Counted from the first letter of the stretch, positions 16,739-26,486 are shown. The stretch is 64,000 nt of DNA from Blautia sp. (GCA_017463155.1 JAFTPT010000010.1:1-64000); one strand, 5' to 3'. Numbers and translations: made by a program. Notes: generated by a model not told the origin, from the sequence alone.

Positions 16739-18588
16739 TCAGGCAGGGGAGTTTCCGTTCTGGCTGTAGGGAAGTGAGATGGTTACGGTCGTGCCTTCTC
16801 CGGGAATGCTGGCGGTGTGCAGAAGATTCGACATCCCGTACATCAGCTCCAGACGCTTCTCGATATTGGGCAGGGCGATGCGGTTTCCGAGCATGTAGCT
16901 TCCGGCTTCCTCGGGAGCAGGCGCGGAAGCGACGCTGGATACATCAAAGCCGCAGCCGTTGTCCTTGATCCGGATCAGCAGTCCCTCGGAATCCTCCCAG
17001 ATGTCGATCGTGATCATACCACCCTCCGTCCGACCTTCAAAGCCGTGACGGATCGAGTTTTCGACGATCGGCTGCAGGATGTACTGGGCACATAGTACTC
17101 CGTCAGGATATCCTCATCCACATGGAAGGCAAACTGGAAGTTCTGCAGCTGGTGCTGCTGGAAGGTAAGGTAGTTACGGGTGAAATCCAGCTCCTCCCGC
17201 AGGACGATCTTTTCCTGGTCCACATACCGCATGTTGGAGCGGAGCAGGTTGGAAAAGCTTTCGATCTGCATGGAGACGTTCATGGCGCCGTCGCGGACGG
17301 CCTGCCAGTAGATCTGGTCCAGCACATTAAAGATAAAGTGCGGGCTGATCTGCTTTTCGAGGATGTTGATCTTGCTCTTCTCGATCTCGGTCTTGCATTT
17401 CTCGATCTCCAGCAGATTCGCCTGGCGTTCCTTCTGCAGTTCTTCAATGTCATCGATGCGCTCCTTGATGATCTGGAAGAACTGATCCGCTTCTTTACAG
17501 GAGGCCTTGACAGGAGGATCAGACAACGGCGAATCCTGGACAAGCCGGTAGTAGTCGCTGCTTTCTTTTCGCAGGCGCCGGAAAAAGAGGATGGCGACGA
17601 GCGCGAAGAGCAGGCAGTAGACGACCACGATCGTGATGATCGAGACAAAGGTGTCCGAGATCGTAAACGGTGACGCGGAGTAGACGAGGAGCGTCAGCCC
17701 GTTCGACAGGCCTGTGGTCTGGGCGATCCACTGGTCATCGGTATAAAAACTGGTCTTTCCGGCTGCCTGGGGAGGCATGGCAAACGGGAACTGCTCCTGT
17801 GCAGCCGCCCCGTGGAAGGCCGGGATGCTGGTAAAGATAATGCTGGAATCCTCGTTGTAGATGCAGTAGTTCGTGCCATTGTAGCTGGAAAGATTCATGG
17901 CGTAGCTGTAGCGGGAGTAGGGAGAATCCGTGACATTCCCGAGGGAATCCGGGATCATGGAGATCTCAATGATAACCCGCCCGTAATAGGTGTTGGTATA
18001 GATGTTCCGGTAATCCTCGATCCAGAAGGAATGGGTATTGTCCGCGGTCGCGATAAACCGTCCGGTCCGGAAATCTCTTTCCATATACAGCTGGTTGATC
18101 TTGCTGCATTGTTCGATGGGGGTCTCAAACAGGGACTGCGTATAATAGTATTCGAGGTCTTTACCTGCAAAAAGGGTCACGGCGATGATCTCGGCGGACT
18201 TGAACAGATCTGTAAACAGGTACGGCGAATTGAATACTTCGGATAGATCCGAGGCACTTTCGAGCAGGCTATCCGGACGGACGGGATCGGGCTTGAGGGC
18301 GGTACGGCGCATCTGTTCCCGGATCGTTTCATTATCCTCCAGAAGCTCGATGATCCGCGGAATGTTCTGCGTGTGGATGTTGGCGATGGAGGCCAGGTTC
18401 GCCGCGTAGGCTTCATAATAATCGGTGGTGTTCTCCGTCTGCATCTTCTGCGCGTTCCTGGAACAGAAGATTCCGAATAAGATGAACGGAAGCAGGACAG
18501 TCAGCACACACAGGAGTGCTCCCTGCAGACTGATGGAAGCAGGGATGCGCGTGGTGCGTTCGGTTTGGCGGTTGTTTAACGAAATCAT
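16739..18588 (-). pseudogene. YesM-type sensor histidine kinase, frameshifted
   Basis: The kinase has an N-terminal membrane helix, an extracellular sensor region, a second helix, a HAMP-like linker, and the phospho-acceptor box QISPHFIFNVLDQIYW. Reading stops making sense at about 17083: the frame carries on as SCSRSSKTR to a stop, while the other frame gives the N box ILQPIVENSIRHG, then DNGCGFD and GNRIALPNIEKRLELMYG to the natural end at 16739. One missing base (the minus strand would be expected to read AGTTACATC) explains it. As written the product lacks the ATP-binding half. ATG 18588 with AGAAAGG upstream is the start. Either decay or a sequence error. Confidence 0.85.
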
Positions 18589-18893
18589 AGAATAACCTTT
18601 CTGAGAACAAAAGCATCGAACTGCAGAATAAACGGCAGGCTCCATATTACATTGATTTTATCATGAATGGAAAGCGTGTCCAATTGTCTATTTTTGACCG
18701 GGACTTGTAAAAAAATGACAAACCGGGGAGGAAAAGGCAAAATTCAATGACCAAAATGACGAATTCATGAAAAGCCGGAAGAAGCAGGACAATAATTTGC
18801 AACAAAACGAGAGATTTTGTCCATTCATTACTTGCATTTTCCGGGGTAAGATATAAGCGTATTCAATAACCCCGTTCGAAAGGAGAAGGAAGA

Positions 18894-19817
18894 ATGAAGG
18901 TCAGCAAGGTTTTAGCACTTGGGATGGCAGCAGCAATGGTATTCGGAACCGTCTGTGTGGCATCGGCAGAGGAAAATATTTCTGTAGGATGTGTTGTTAA
19001 AGCAAAACACGAATATTATGACAAGGTAATCCGGGGTGCACAGGATGCCTGTGATGAGTATGGCTGGGAATTCACCGGCATGTCCCCGTCCAGTTTTGAC
19101 GATATCGACGGACAGGTCTCCATGGTCGAGGATATGGTAACCGCCGGCGTGAATGTCCTGCTGGTGTCTCCGAATTAGGAAACCACCCTCTACAATGCGT
19201 TTGACAGTGCGATCGAGGCCGGCGCGATCCTCATTGCCGTTGATACCGATATCACCGGTTATGAAGGAAAGACCGCTTTCTGCGGAACCAACAACGAAGA
19301 ATCGCTGTACTACGCTGCACAGCTGATGTCCGAGAAGGTCGGCGAAGGCGCCAACGTCATCCTGATCAGAGGAGCTCTCGGCGATGCCAACCACGAGGCA
19401 CGTGCCGCAGGCGCGACCAGAGGCATCGAGGACTTCGGTATGAACCTGCTGGGCGTCAAGGACTGCACCACGACCGCTGAAGGCGCAGCCGCTGCTATGG
19501 AAGACTTCATCACCATGTACCAGGACGACATCGACGCTGTCATCTGCTGTGATGACGATATGGCTGCAGGTGCCATCCAGGCTCTTCGCCAGGCTGGTTA
19601 TGAAGATGTTCCGGTATCCGGATTTGACGGAACCTCCGTCGGTATCGAGAACGTGGCAGCAGGCTACGAGCTTTTCGATCTGAGCCAGAATCCCTACAAC
19701 ATGGGCTACACAGCTGTCCAGACCGCACATGCAGTTCTGAACGGTGAGGAGTACGAAAAGACGATCGACACAGGCGTCCAGGTCATCACCATCGACAACT
19801 ACACGGATTTCCAGTAA
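18894..19817 (+). pseudogene. Sugar-binding protein of RbsB type interrupted by an in-frame TAG
   Basis: A signal peptide (MKVSKVLALGMAAAMVFG, cleavage after ASA) and a periplasmic-binding-protein type 1 fold: the sequence reads through VNVLLVSPN, a TAG at 19176-19178, then ETTLYNAFDSAIEAGAILIA and onward in the same frame to TAA. Family members usually have Asn, Asp or Gln where the TAG sits (CAG to TAG is one change). As written the product is 94 residues and inactive. It heads the ABC operon and has a strong AAAGGAGAAGGAAG site. Sequence error, recent nonsense mutation or suppression are all open. Confidence 0.85.
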
Positions 19818-19840
19818 TCTGAAACAGCGATAGATGCGAG

Positions 19841-19870
19841 GGAAGCCGCCGGTCATATCCGGCGGCTTCC
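19841..19870 (+). terminator. Intercistronic 12-bp stem-loop after the binding-protein gene
   Basis: GGAAGCCGCCGG and CCGGCGGCTTCC pair perfectly around a six-base loop. There is no T run, so it is more likely an mRNA stabiliser or attenuator that keeps binding-protein mRNA in excess over transporter mRNA, as is known for many binding-protein operons. Confidence 0.55.
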
Positions 19871-19902
19871 TTACCAGAGAGACTACAGAAAAGGAGACTG
19901 CG

Positions 19903-21402
19903 ATGGATACGCCTATCATTGAACTGAAAAATGTCACAAAAGTGTTCCCGGGTGTCATTGCGCTCAACAGCATGTCTATGCAGATCCGTCGTGGTGAGGT
20001 ACACGGCCTGATCGGTGAGAACGGGGCCGGAAAATCCACACTGGTCAAGGTACTGACCGGTGTGCATCAGCCTGAAGAGGGCGAATATTTTATCGACGGA
20101 GCAAAGGTTTCCTTTAAGAATACCCGGGAAGCCATGGATGCAGGTATCGCCTGTGTGTATCAGGAGATGCATATATGCAAGGAATCTTCCGTGACGGACA
20201 ATCTTTTTCTGGGAAGATTCATCCGCAAGAAGAACGGCCTGATCGATAAAAAAGCGATGAGGCAAAAAGCCCAGGAGGTCCTGGAGATGATGGGCCAGAC
20301 CTTCTCGCCGGATATGAGCTGCGGCAAGCTCAGCGTCGGGCAGCAGCAGATGGTCGAGATCGGAAGAGCGATCCTGGCCGAAGCCAAGCTGATCATTCTG
20401 GACGAGCCGACCTCCAGCCTCGGGGAGACAGAGAGCGAGAATCTGTTCAAAACCGTACGAAAGCTGAACAAGACAAACGGCATCACATTTCTTTTTATCT
20501 CGCACAAGCTGGATGAGCTGTTTATCCTCTGTGACCGCGTGACGGTCATGCGGGATTCAAAATTCATCGTCACGGAGGACATCGGGAATCTGGACAATGA
20601 CAGCCTGATTCAGTACATGGTCGGACGGACGTTCGACAACCTGTACCCAAAGGTCGAAGCACATCCCGGAGAGACCATTCTGGAGGTCCGGGACCTGAGC
20701 CGTATGGGTGAATATTATCATATGAATTTTAAAGCACGGCGGGGAGAGATCCTCGGCTTCTCCGGACTCGTGGGAGCCGGCAGAAGCGAGCTTTTCCGCA
20801 CGATCTTCGGCATCACCGCCGCGGATTCGGGCGAGATCATTGTGCATGGGCAGCCTTGCAGGATCCGTTCCACGGAGGACGCCATCGGACACAAGATCGC
20901 ATATCTTTCCGAAGACAGAAAAAACGAAGGACTGATCCTTGATTTCACGGTAAAGGAAAACCTGGTGTCAGTCGTCAGACCGAAATACAAGAATGGAATC
21001 CGTCTGGATTTTGACGGGATGGACAAGCTGGTCGATGAACAGATCGACACGCTGAACATCAAAGTATCCTCGCCGATGCAGGCGGCCGCCGAGCTTTCGG
21101 GCGGGAACCAGCAGAAGGTCGTCATCGGCAAATGGATGCCGGCCGGTGCGGACATATTTGTTTTTGATGAACCGACAAAGGGGATCGATGTGGGAGCCAA
21201 GATCGAGGTCTATAAGGTCATGAACAAGCTTGTGGAAGAGAACAAGTGCGTGATCATGATCTCCTCGGAGCTCCAGGAGATCCTGGGCATGAGCGACCGG
21301 GTGGTCGTGATGAGAAACGGTCATTTCATGAAAGAGATCGAGAGAGATGACGAGGCATTTACACAGGACGGCATCATGAAAGCCGCATGGGGGGTTGTCT
21401 GA
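19903..21402 (+). CDS. Sugar ABC transporter ATP-binding protein, RbsA/MglA type
   Basis: A 499-residue tandem ATPase that drives uptake of a monosaccharide. First half: Walker A GENGAGKSTL, signature LSVGQQQMVEIGRAI, Walker B LIILDEPTSSL. Second half: GLVGAGRSELFRTIFG, ELSGGNQQKV and DIFVFDEPTKGIDVG. The length matches the RbsA family. ATG 19903 is taken because AAGGAG lies seven bases before it. It sits between the binding-protein gene and the permease gene, with a one-base gap to the latter. Which sugar is carried is unknown. The transporter itself appears intact although its binding protein and regulator kinase are broken as written. Confidence 0.92.
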   Translation: MDTPIIELKNVTKVFPGVIALNSMSMQIRRGEVHGLIGENGAGKSTLVKVLTGVHQPEEGEYFIDGAKVSFKNTREAMDAGIACVYQEMHICKESSVTDNLFLGRFIRKKNGLIDKKAMRQKAQEVLEMMGQTFSPDMSCGKLSVGQQQMVEIGRAILAEAKLIILDEPTSSLGETESENLFKTVRKLNKTNGITFLFISHKLDELFILCDRVTVMRDSKFIVTEDIGNLDNDSLIQYMVGRTFDNLYPKVEAHPGETILEVRDLSRMGEYYHMNFKARRGEILGFSGLVGAGRSELFRTIFGITAADSGEIIVHGQPCRIRSTEDAIGHKIAYLSEDRKNEGLILDFTVKENLVSVVRPKYKNGIRLDFDGMDKLVDEQIDTLNIKVSSPMQAAAELSGGNQQKVVIGKWMPAGADIFVFDEPTKGIDVGAKIEVYKVMNKLVEENKCVIMISSELQEILGMSDRVVVMRNGHFMKEIERDDEAFTQDGIMKAAWGVV

Positions 21403-21403
21403 C

Positions 21404-22414
21404 ATGAAGAAAAAAGTGGATATCAGCAGCATCATCGATAAACTGGGACCGATCATAGCAGTCATCCTGCTCTCGATCATCCTGACGATCATCACCGACA
21501 AGTTCATGACCTTGCCGAACTGGATGAATCTGCTCCGCCAGACATCGATCAATGCGATCGTCTCCCTGGGCATGTTCGTGGTCATGCTGACAGCCGGCAT
21601 CGATCTTTCCCTCGGCGCGATCTGCGCGTTTACCTCCTGCCTGATGGGCGTGGCCATGCAGCACGGCGTGCCGGTTCCGCTGCTGTTCGTGATCATCATC
21701 GGCGGCGGCTGCCTTGGAGGCGTGCTGAACGGCGTATTGTTTACCAAGCTGGACCTGCCCCATCCCTTCATCTCGACGCTTGGATCGATGATGATCTTTA
21801 ACGGTCTGGCATTGATCATCACGGGTGCGAAGCCGATCTCCGGCTTTCCCAAATCCATCACCTGGATCGGCTCGGCCAGTATCGGCAAATTCCCGGTCTG
21901 CTTTATCGCGGTGCTGATCGTCTACGTGATCGTCGGCTATTTCCTGGCAAACACCGTGACCGGTAAAAACATCTATGCGGTCGGCGGAAACGATGAGGCG
22001 GCCAGGCTTGCCGGCGTCAACGTCAAAAAGATCCAGTGCCTGACCTATATCATCGCCGGCGCGCTCTGCGGCCTGGCAGCCCTGATCCTGACCGGACGTG
22101 TCGGGACAGCACTTCCGACAGCCGGTTCCGACTACGCGATGGACGGCGTGGCCTCCTGCGTCATCGGCGGTACCTCCTTCAGCGGCGGCAAAGGCTCCGT
22201 CAGCGGCACCCTGATCGGTGCCCTGCTGATCCAGATCCTGCGTAACGGCCTGAATCTGCTGGGACAGAGCTCGGACGTGCAGTCCGTGGTCATCGGCGCG
22301 GTTATCATCGGTGCAGTCTACATGGATGTGGTGAGAAACAAGAGGAGCGCAAAGGCAAGACGTATGGCACAGGCCAAGGCTCATGCGGAATCCGTGGCAA
22401 AGAATGCGCAGTAA
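21404..22414 (+). CDS. Sugar ABC transporter permease, RbsC type
   Basis: A 336-residue integral membrane protein with about nine hydrophobic helices, the membrane part of the sugar transporter. The family coupling region is AVGGNDEAARLAGVNVKKIQ, and the N-terminal strand GMFVVMLTAGIDLSLGAI is typical. ATG 21404 begins one base after the ATPase stop, behind a GGGGGG ribosome site inside the upstream gene, so translation is coupled. The operon ends with a hairpin at 22466-22509. Confidence 0.92.
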   Translation: MKKKVDISSIIDKLGPIIAVILLSIILTIITDKFMTLPNWMNLLRQTSINAIVSLGMFVVMLTAGIDLSLGAICAFTSCLMGVAMQHGVPVPLLFVIIIGGGCLGGVLNGVLFTKLDLPHPFISTLGSMMIFNGLALIITGAKPISGFPKSITWIGSASIGKFPVCFIAVLIVYVIVGYFLANTVTGKNIYAVGGNDEAARLAGVNVKKIQCLTYIIAGALCGLAALILTGRVGTALPTAGSDYAMDGVASCVIGGTSFSGGKGSVSGTLIGALLIQILRNGLNLLGQSSDVQSVVIGAVIIGAVYMDVVRNKRSAKARRMAQAKAHAESVAKNAQ

Positions 22415-22465
22415 TCTGTACTGTCAATAAAAGATGATCATGTAAAACATGTTTTTCCTTCCGGT

Positions 22466-22509
22466 ACCTCCGGGCGTGATAACAGGCTGGCTGTTATGCG
22501 TCCGGAGGT
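22466..22509 (+). terminator. Terminator of the sugar ABC operon
   Basis: ACCTCCGG and GATAACAG pair with CTGTTAT and CCGGAGGT in a long, slightly bulged stem, followed by a T-rich stretch (GCTTGTTTATTCTTTAT). Confidence 0.65.
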
Positions 22510-22543
22510 GCTTGTTTATTCTTTATATCCTCGAAAAAAGGAC

Positions 22544-22601
22544 TTGTTTTTTAACACAAACTATGTATAATAGGAGACAGCAGGACACCCCCTGGGGGTA
22601 T
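22544..22601 (+). promoter_or_regulatory. csoR-copA promoter with CsoR-type operator
   Basis: A TTGTTT box (22544-22549) and a perfect TATAAT (22566-22571) are 16 bases apart. Just downstream of the expected start is ACACCCCCTGGGGGTAT (22585-22601), a GC-tract near-palindrome of the kind bound by CsoR repressors (TACCCC-GGGGTA type). Copper binding to CsoR would release it and switch on the operon. Confidence 0.75.
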
Positions 22602-22640
22602 TCTGTATGGCAACTTCATCTGGTACGGCGGAGGTACGGA

Positions 22641-22964
22641 ATGGGTGAACAGAACGAGAAATCCTGTGGCTGCGGCTGCGGGCAGGAACGGTTTAAAGAA
22701 AGGTCCTCGGAGGAGCGTAAGGATCTGATGCGGAGGCTCAACATCATTGAGGGGCAGATCCGCGGCATCCGGGGCATGCTTGAGAAGGATATCTACTGCA
22801 TCGATATCCTGACGCAGGTCAGTGCCGCGAACTGCGCGTTGAACAGCTTTTCCAAGGCATTGCTCTCGCAGCATATCAAGGGCTGCGTGGCGGAGGACAT
22901 CCGCGGCGGCAACGAGGAGAAGCTGGACGAGCTGATCAAGGTGCTTCCAAAGCTGATGAAGTGA
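22641..22964 (+). CDS. csoR: CsoR-family copper-sensing repressor
   Basis: A 107-residue all-helical repressor. The copper-binding set of the family, Cys-His-Cys, is present as DIYCIDILTQ and SQHIKGCVAED, within the long helices RRLNIIEGQIRGIRGMLE and SAANCALNSFSKALL. The N terminus carries an unusual extra cysteine cluster (CGCGCG). GGAGG is placed six bases before ATG 22641; upstream extensions have no site. It is the first gene of the copper operon, eight bases before copA, and its likely operator lies in its own promoter. Confidence 0.9.
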   Translation: MGEQNEKSCGCGCGQERFKERSSEERKDLMRRLNIIEGQIRGIRGMLEKDIYCIDILTQVSAANCALNSFSKALLSQHIKGCVAEDIRGGNEEKLDELIKVLPKLMK

Positions 22965-22972
22965 TGAGGTGA

Positions 22973-25582
22973 ATGATGGAACAGTTTACAGTGACGGGTA
23001 TGACATGTGCAGCCTGCCAGAACCGTGTGGAAAAAGCCGTGGGCAAGGTGCCCGGCGTGACGTCGTGCAGCGTCAGCCTTCTGACCAACTCCATGGGCGT
23101 GGAGGGTACGGCCAGCGCATCGGACATCATCCGGGCGGTGGAGAACGCAGGCTACGGCGCGGCCGTGAAGGGCGGCGAGGACAAAAAAACAGAGACAGGA
23201 TCTCTTTCGGCGAAGATCGCGGCCGAGGAGGACGCATTGAAGGACCGGACGACACCGCTTCTTCGCAAGCGCCTGATCGCGTCGGTCGGTTTTTTGCTGG
23301 TACTGATGTATTTTTCGATGGGGCACATGATGTGGGGATGGCCGCTGCCGGCCTTCTTCCACAACAACCATGTGGCGATGGGGCTGGTGCAGCTGCTGCT
23401 CTCCGGTATCATCATGGTGATCAACCAGCGGTTCTTTGTCAGCGGCTTTAAGAGCCTGTTTCACGGCTCGCCGAACATGGATACGCTGATCGCCCTCGGC
23501 TCCACTGCAGCCTTCGGGTACAGCACGGTCATGCTTCTTGCCATGACCCGCGCCCAGGTGGACGGCAATCACGAAGCGGTCATGACCTACATGATGGAGT
23601 TCTATTTTGAATCCGCGGCCATGATCCTGACACTGATCACCGTCGGAAAAATGCTCGAGGCCTATTCCAAGGGAAAAACGACCAGTGCCTTAAAGAGCCT
23701 GATGAAGCTGGCGCCGAAGACGGCGACGCTTCTTCGGGACGGCCAGGAGGTCACGGTTCCCGTCGACAACGTCAAAAAAGGCGACGTCTTTGTTGTACGC
23801 CCGGGTGAGAATATTCCGGTGGACGGCGTCGTCCTTGAAGGGACCAGCGCCGTGAACGAATCGGCGCTGACCGGCGAGAGCATCCCGGTGGACAAGGAGC
23901 CCGGTTCGCCGGTGTCCTCGGCGACGACCAACCAGTCCGGCTATCTGACCTGTGAGGCGACACGTGTGGGGGAGGATACCTCCCTGTCCCAGATCATTTC
24001 CATGGTGAGTGACGCGGCGGCCACCAAGGCGCCGGTCGCGAAGCTCGCCGATACGATCTCCGGCTATTTTGTCCCGGCGGTCATCGCGATCGCGCTGGTG
24101 ACGACGATCATCTGGCTGCTTGTCGGGCAGACGCCGGGCTTTGCACTGGCCCGGGGCATCTGCGTCCTGGTGGTCAGCTGCCCGTGCGCGCTCGGCCTGG
24201 CCACGCCCGTGGCAATCATGGTCGGCAACGGCATGGGCGCCAAGCACGGGATCCTGTTCAAGACGGCGGAAGCGCTGCAGGAGGCCGGCAACACCCAGAT
24301 CATCGCGCTTGACAAGACCGGTACCATCACCAACGGGGAACCGCGCGTGACGGACATCGTGCCTGCGGCAGGCTGCTCTGAAGAAGAGCTGATGCGCCTT
24401 GCGGGAGCCCTCGAGAAGAAGAGCGAGCATCCGCTGGCCAAGGCCGTGATGGCCTATGTTACCGAAAAGGGTACGGAGGTTTCCGATGTGGCGGACTTTT
24501 CCGCACTGCCCGGGAACGGACTCAGGGGAAGCCTTTCCGGGAATACGCTGTATGGCGGCAATTTCTCCTTTATCAGCTCGGTGTGCTCCGTTCCGGCGGC
24601 CATGAAGACGCAGTCGGAGGAGCTTTCCCTGCAGGGCAAGACGCCGCTGTTTTTTGCCAGGGATGATAAGCTGCTCGGCATCATCGCCGTGGCGGACACC
24701 ATGAAGGAGGACAGCGCTCAGGCGATCAAGGAGCTCCAGAATATGGGGATCCACGTCGTCATGCTGACGGGCGACAACCAGCGTACCGCGGAAGCCATCG
24801 GCGCGGCGGCCGGCGTGAACGAGGTGGTGGCCGGCGTTCTTCCGGACGGGAAGGAAGCGATCATCCGGCGCCTGCAGGAAAAAGGCAAGGTGGCCATGGT
24901 GGGCGACGGGATCAACGATGCTCCGGCGCTTACAAGGGCCGATATCGGCATCGCGATCGGAGCCGGAACGGACGTGGCGATCGACGCGGCGGACGTGGTC
25001 CTGATGAAGAGCCGGCTTACGGACGTCGCGGCAGCGGTCCGCTTAAGCCGCCAGACCTACCGGAACATCATCGAGAACCTGTTCTGGGCGCTGATCTACA
25101 ACACGCTGCTGATCCCGTTGGCGGCAGGGGCTTACGCCCACGCCTTCGGCCTGACCATGGATCCGATGTTCGGCGCGGCAGCCATGAGCCTTTCCAGCTT
25201 CTGCGTGGTCATGAACGCGCTGCGCCTGAACCTGTTTAAGATGTACGATCCCTCAAAGGATAAAAAGCTGAAGAACCCGGTACAGACAGGACCGGACGGA
25301 AAGCTTTTGTCAGAGTCCGGCCAAAGCCGGCATGAAGACGCTATACAAAACACAGACAAGGAGGAAACCAACATGAAAAAAACACTTACGATCGAAGGTA
25401 TGATGTGCGGTCATTGCTCAGCGACCGTCAAGAAGGCACTGGAGGCTGTCGAGGGTGTCGAGACGGCCGAGGTCAGCCACGAGACCGGTACGGCTGTCGT
25501 CTCCCTGAGCGGCGACGTAGCCGACGATGTGCTCAAAAAAGCAGTCGAAGACAAGGAATATAAGGTCACTTCCGTAGCATGA
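22973..25582 (+). CDS. copA: Copper-exporting P1B-type ATPase with an extra C-terminal HMA domain
   Basis: An 869-residue copper pump. The N-terminal HMA domain has GMTCAAC, followed by eight membrane helices with the ion motif VSCPCALGLATP, the actuator loop TGES, phosphorylation site ALDKTGTIT, SEHPLA and the hinge VGDGINDAPAL. After the last helix an acidic, charged linker leads into a second, full CopZ-like HMA domain (IEGMMCGHCSAT). A C-terminal HMA domain is not usual for CopA. The gene follows csoR; start at 22973 (ATG ATG, GAGGTG site). See the internal start at 25373. Confidence 0.92.
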   Translation: MMEQFTVTGMTCAACQNRVEKAVGKVPGVTSCSVSLLTNSMGVEGTASASDIIRAVENAGYGAAVKGGEDKKTETGSLSAKIAAEEDALKDRTTPLLRKRLIASVGFLLVLMYFSMGHMMWGWPLPAFFHNNHVAMGLVQLLLSGIIMVINQRFFVSGFKSLFHGSPNMDTLIALGSTAAFGYSTVMLLAMTRAQVDGNHEAVMTYMMEFYFESAAMILTLITVGKMLEAYSKGKTTSALKSLMKLAPKTATLLRDGQEVTVPVDNVKKGDVFVVRPGENIPVDGVVLEGTSAVNESALTGESIPVDKEPGSPVSSATTNQSGYLTCEATRVGEDTSLSQIISMVSDAAATKAPVAKLADTISGYFVPAVIAIALVTTIIWLLVGQTPGFALARGICVLVVSCPCALGLATPVAIMVGNGMGAKHGILFKTAEALQEAGNTQIIALDKTGTITNGEPRVTDIVPAAGCSEEELMRLAGALEKKSEHPLAKAVMAYVTEKGTEVSDVADFSALPGNGLRGSLSGNTLYGGNFSFISSVCSVPAAMKTQSEELSLQGKTPLFFARDDKLLGIIAVADTMKEDSAQAIKELQNMGIHVVMLTGDNQRTAEAIGAAAGVNEVVAGVLPDGKEAIIRRLQEKGKVAMVGDGINDAPALTRADIGIAIGAGTDVAIDAADVVLMKSRLTDVAAAVRLSRQTYRNIIENLFWALIYNTLLIPLAAGAYAHAFGLTMDPMFGAAAMSLSSFCVVMNALRLNLFKMYDPSKDKKLKNPVQTGPDGKLLSESGQSRHEDAIQNTDKEETNMKKTLTIEGMMCGHCSATVKKALEAVEGVETAEVSHETGTAVVSLSGDVADDVLKKAVEDKEYKVTSVA
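25373..25582 (+). CDS. CopZ-like copper chaperone from an internal in-frame start in copA
   Basis: AAGGAGG at 25359-25365 followed by ACC AAC and ATG 25373 has ideal spacing, in frame with copA. The 69-residue product, MKKTLTIEGMMCGHCSATVK and onward, is exactly the size and make-up of a free CopZ metallochaperone (GMMCGHC binds Cu(I)). So both a C-terminally extended pump and a free chaperone may be made from one gene. Alternatively this was copZ in its own reading unit and a stop codon was lost between the genes. Production of the short form is inferred from the ribosome site. Confidence 0.55.
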   Translation: MKKTLTIEGMMCGHCSATVKKALEAVEGVETAEVSHETGTAVVSLSGDVADDVLKKAVEDKEYKVTSVA

Positions 25583-25587
25583 AAATC

Positions 25588-25616
25588 TTTACAATTGTCT
25601 GATTTAACATTATAAT
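25588..25616 (+). promoter_or_regulatory. Strong promoter of the CODH-like gene
   Basis: TTTACA (25588-25593) and a perfect TATAAT (25611-25616) with a 17-base spacer, so the downstream gene is separately and probably strongly transcribed. Confidence 0.75.
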
Positions 25617-25700
25617 ATTGGTGGAAGACGTCTTTTCCGTGATGGAAAACGAGTGTGCGGCGTCTGGTAGGATAACAAACATCAGACAGGAGAAGATATT

Positions 25701-26396
25701 ATGGCAGATATGAACAATTTACCGGGGCTCGAGGTTGCGGATATCATTAAGGCTCTGGACGGTGTTACCAATGGACAGGTGGATCAGGCTGGTACGACCA
25801 TGCCGCTGATCCAGTGCATCACTTCCGGTGTGCTTCGCGGCGCGGCTGTGCTTCTCGGCACCGACGGGTCCGAGGGAAGACCTGTCGCGGAGTATGAGGA
25901 CATGATCAAAAAGCTGATCGCGAACGACGTGCTCGTACTGACGATCGGATATCCCGTAGCGATCGCGGTCGATGCGAACCTTGTCGATCCTTCCGCAAAG
26001 GATCTTGCGGGCGCAGGCCTCAAGAGAGTCTGCGAGCTGGCCCAGATCCCGCCGGTACTTCCGCTGGGAAGCCTGGACAAGATCCAGAACGTCGTGACGA
26101 TCGCCGGAGCGATCTCCGGGGATTCCGGACTTACCGTACCGCAGCTTCCCATCGTGGGCGTGGACGCGGCAGCCGCCAGCGCACAGGCGGTGGAGCTCGG
26201 CAATACGTTCCTTGGCCTTGGCGTGGATGTCTATGTGGGACTGCTTCCGTTTGAGGGAGACCCGATGGCAAAGGCTGCAGAGCTTGGACTGAAGAACGGC
26301 GAGAGCGCTTCCTTCAAGGCCGAGACCGATCTTGGCCTTCTGGCAGACGATATCATTGCCGGCCTCGAAGCCAAGAGAGGAGCTCTCGCGATCTGA
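25701..26396 (+). CDS. Stand-alone CO-dehydrogenase-like C-terminal domain lacking cluster ligands
   Basis: A 231-residue protein that follows the last domain of the Ni-CO dehydrogenase (CooS) catalytic subunit step by step: LIANDVLVLTIGYPVAIA, LAGAGLKRVCELAQIPPVLP, GSLDKIQNVVTIAGAI, LTVPQLPIVGV, GLGVDVYVGLLPF and a terminal DDIIAGLEAKRGAL. In CooS the three matching positions LGC, TGC and GSCVDN supply cysteines to the C-cluster; here they read LGT, IGY and GSL, so all three are gone, and only two unrelated cysteines remain. It cannot be a CO dehydrogenase. Own promoter, GAG-rich ribosome site, terminator behind. Function unknown. Confidence 0.7.
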   Translation: MADMNNLPGLEVADIIKALDGVTNGQVDQAGTTMPLIQCITSGVLRGAAVLLGTDGSEGRPVAEYEDMIKKLIANDVLVLTIGYPVAIAVDANLVDPSAKDLAGAGLKRVCELAQIPPVLPLGSLDKIQNVVTIAGAISGDSGLTVPQLPIVGVDAAAASAQAVELGNTFLGLGVDVYVGLLPFEGDPMAKAAELGLKNGESASFKAETDLGLLADDIIAGLEAKRGALAI

Positions 26397-26438
26397 GACG
26401 GAACGTACGGATCGCCGGAATTATGTAGTGAACAGGAA

Positions 26439-26463
26439 AGGGCAGGCCGACGCCTGCCCTTTT
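26439..26463 (+). terminator. Intrinsic terminator after the CODH-like gene
   Basis: AGGGCAGGC and GCCTGCCCT pair around a four-base loop, followed by TTTT. Confidence 0.8.
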
Positions 26464-26486
26464 GCTGATGAGGAAAGAGGAATTGG

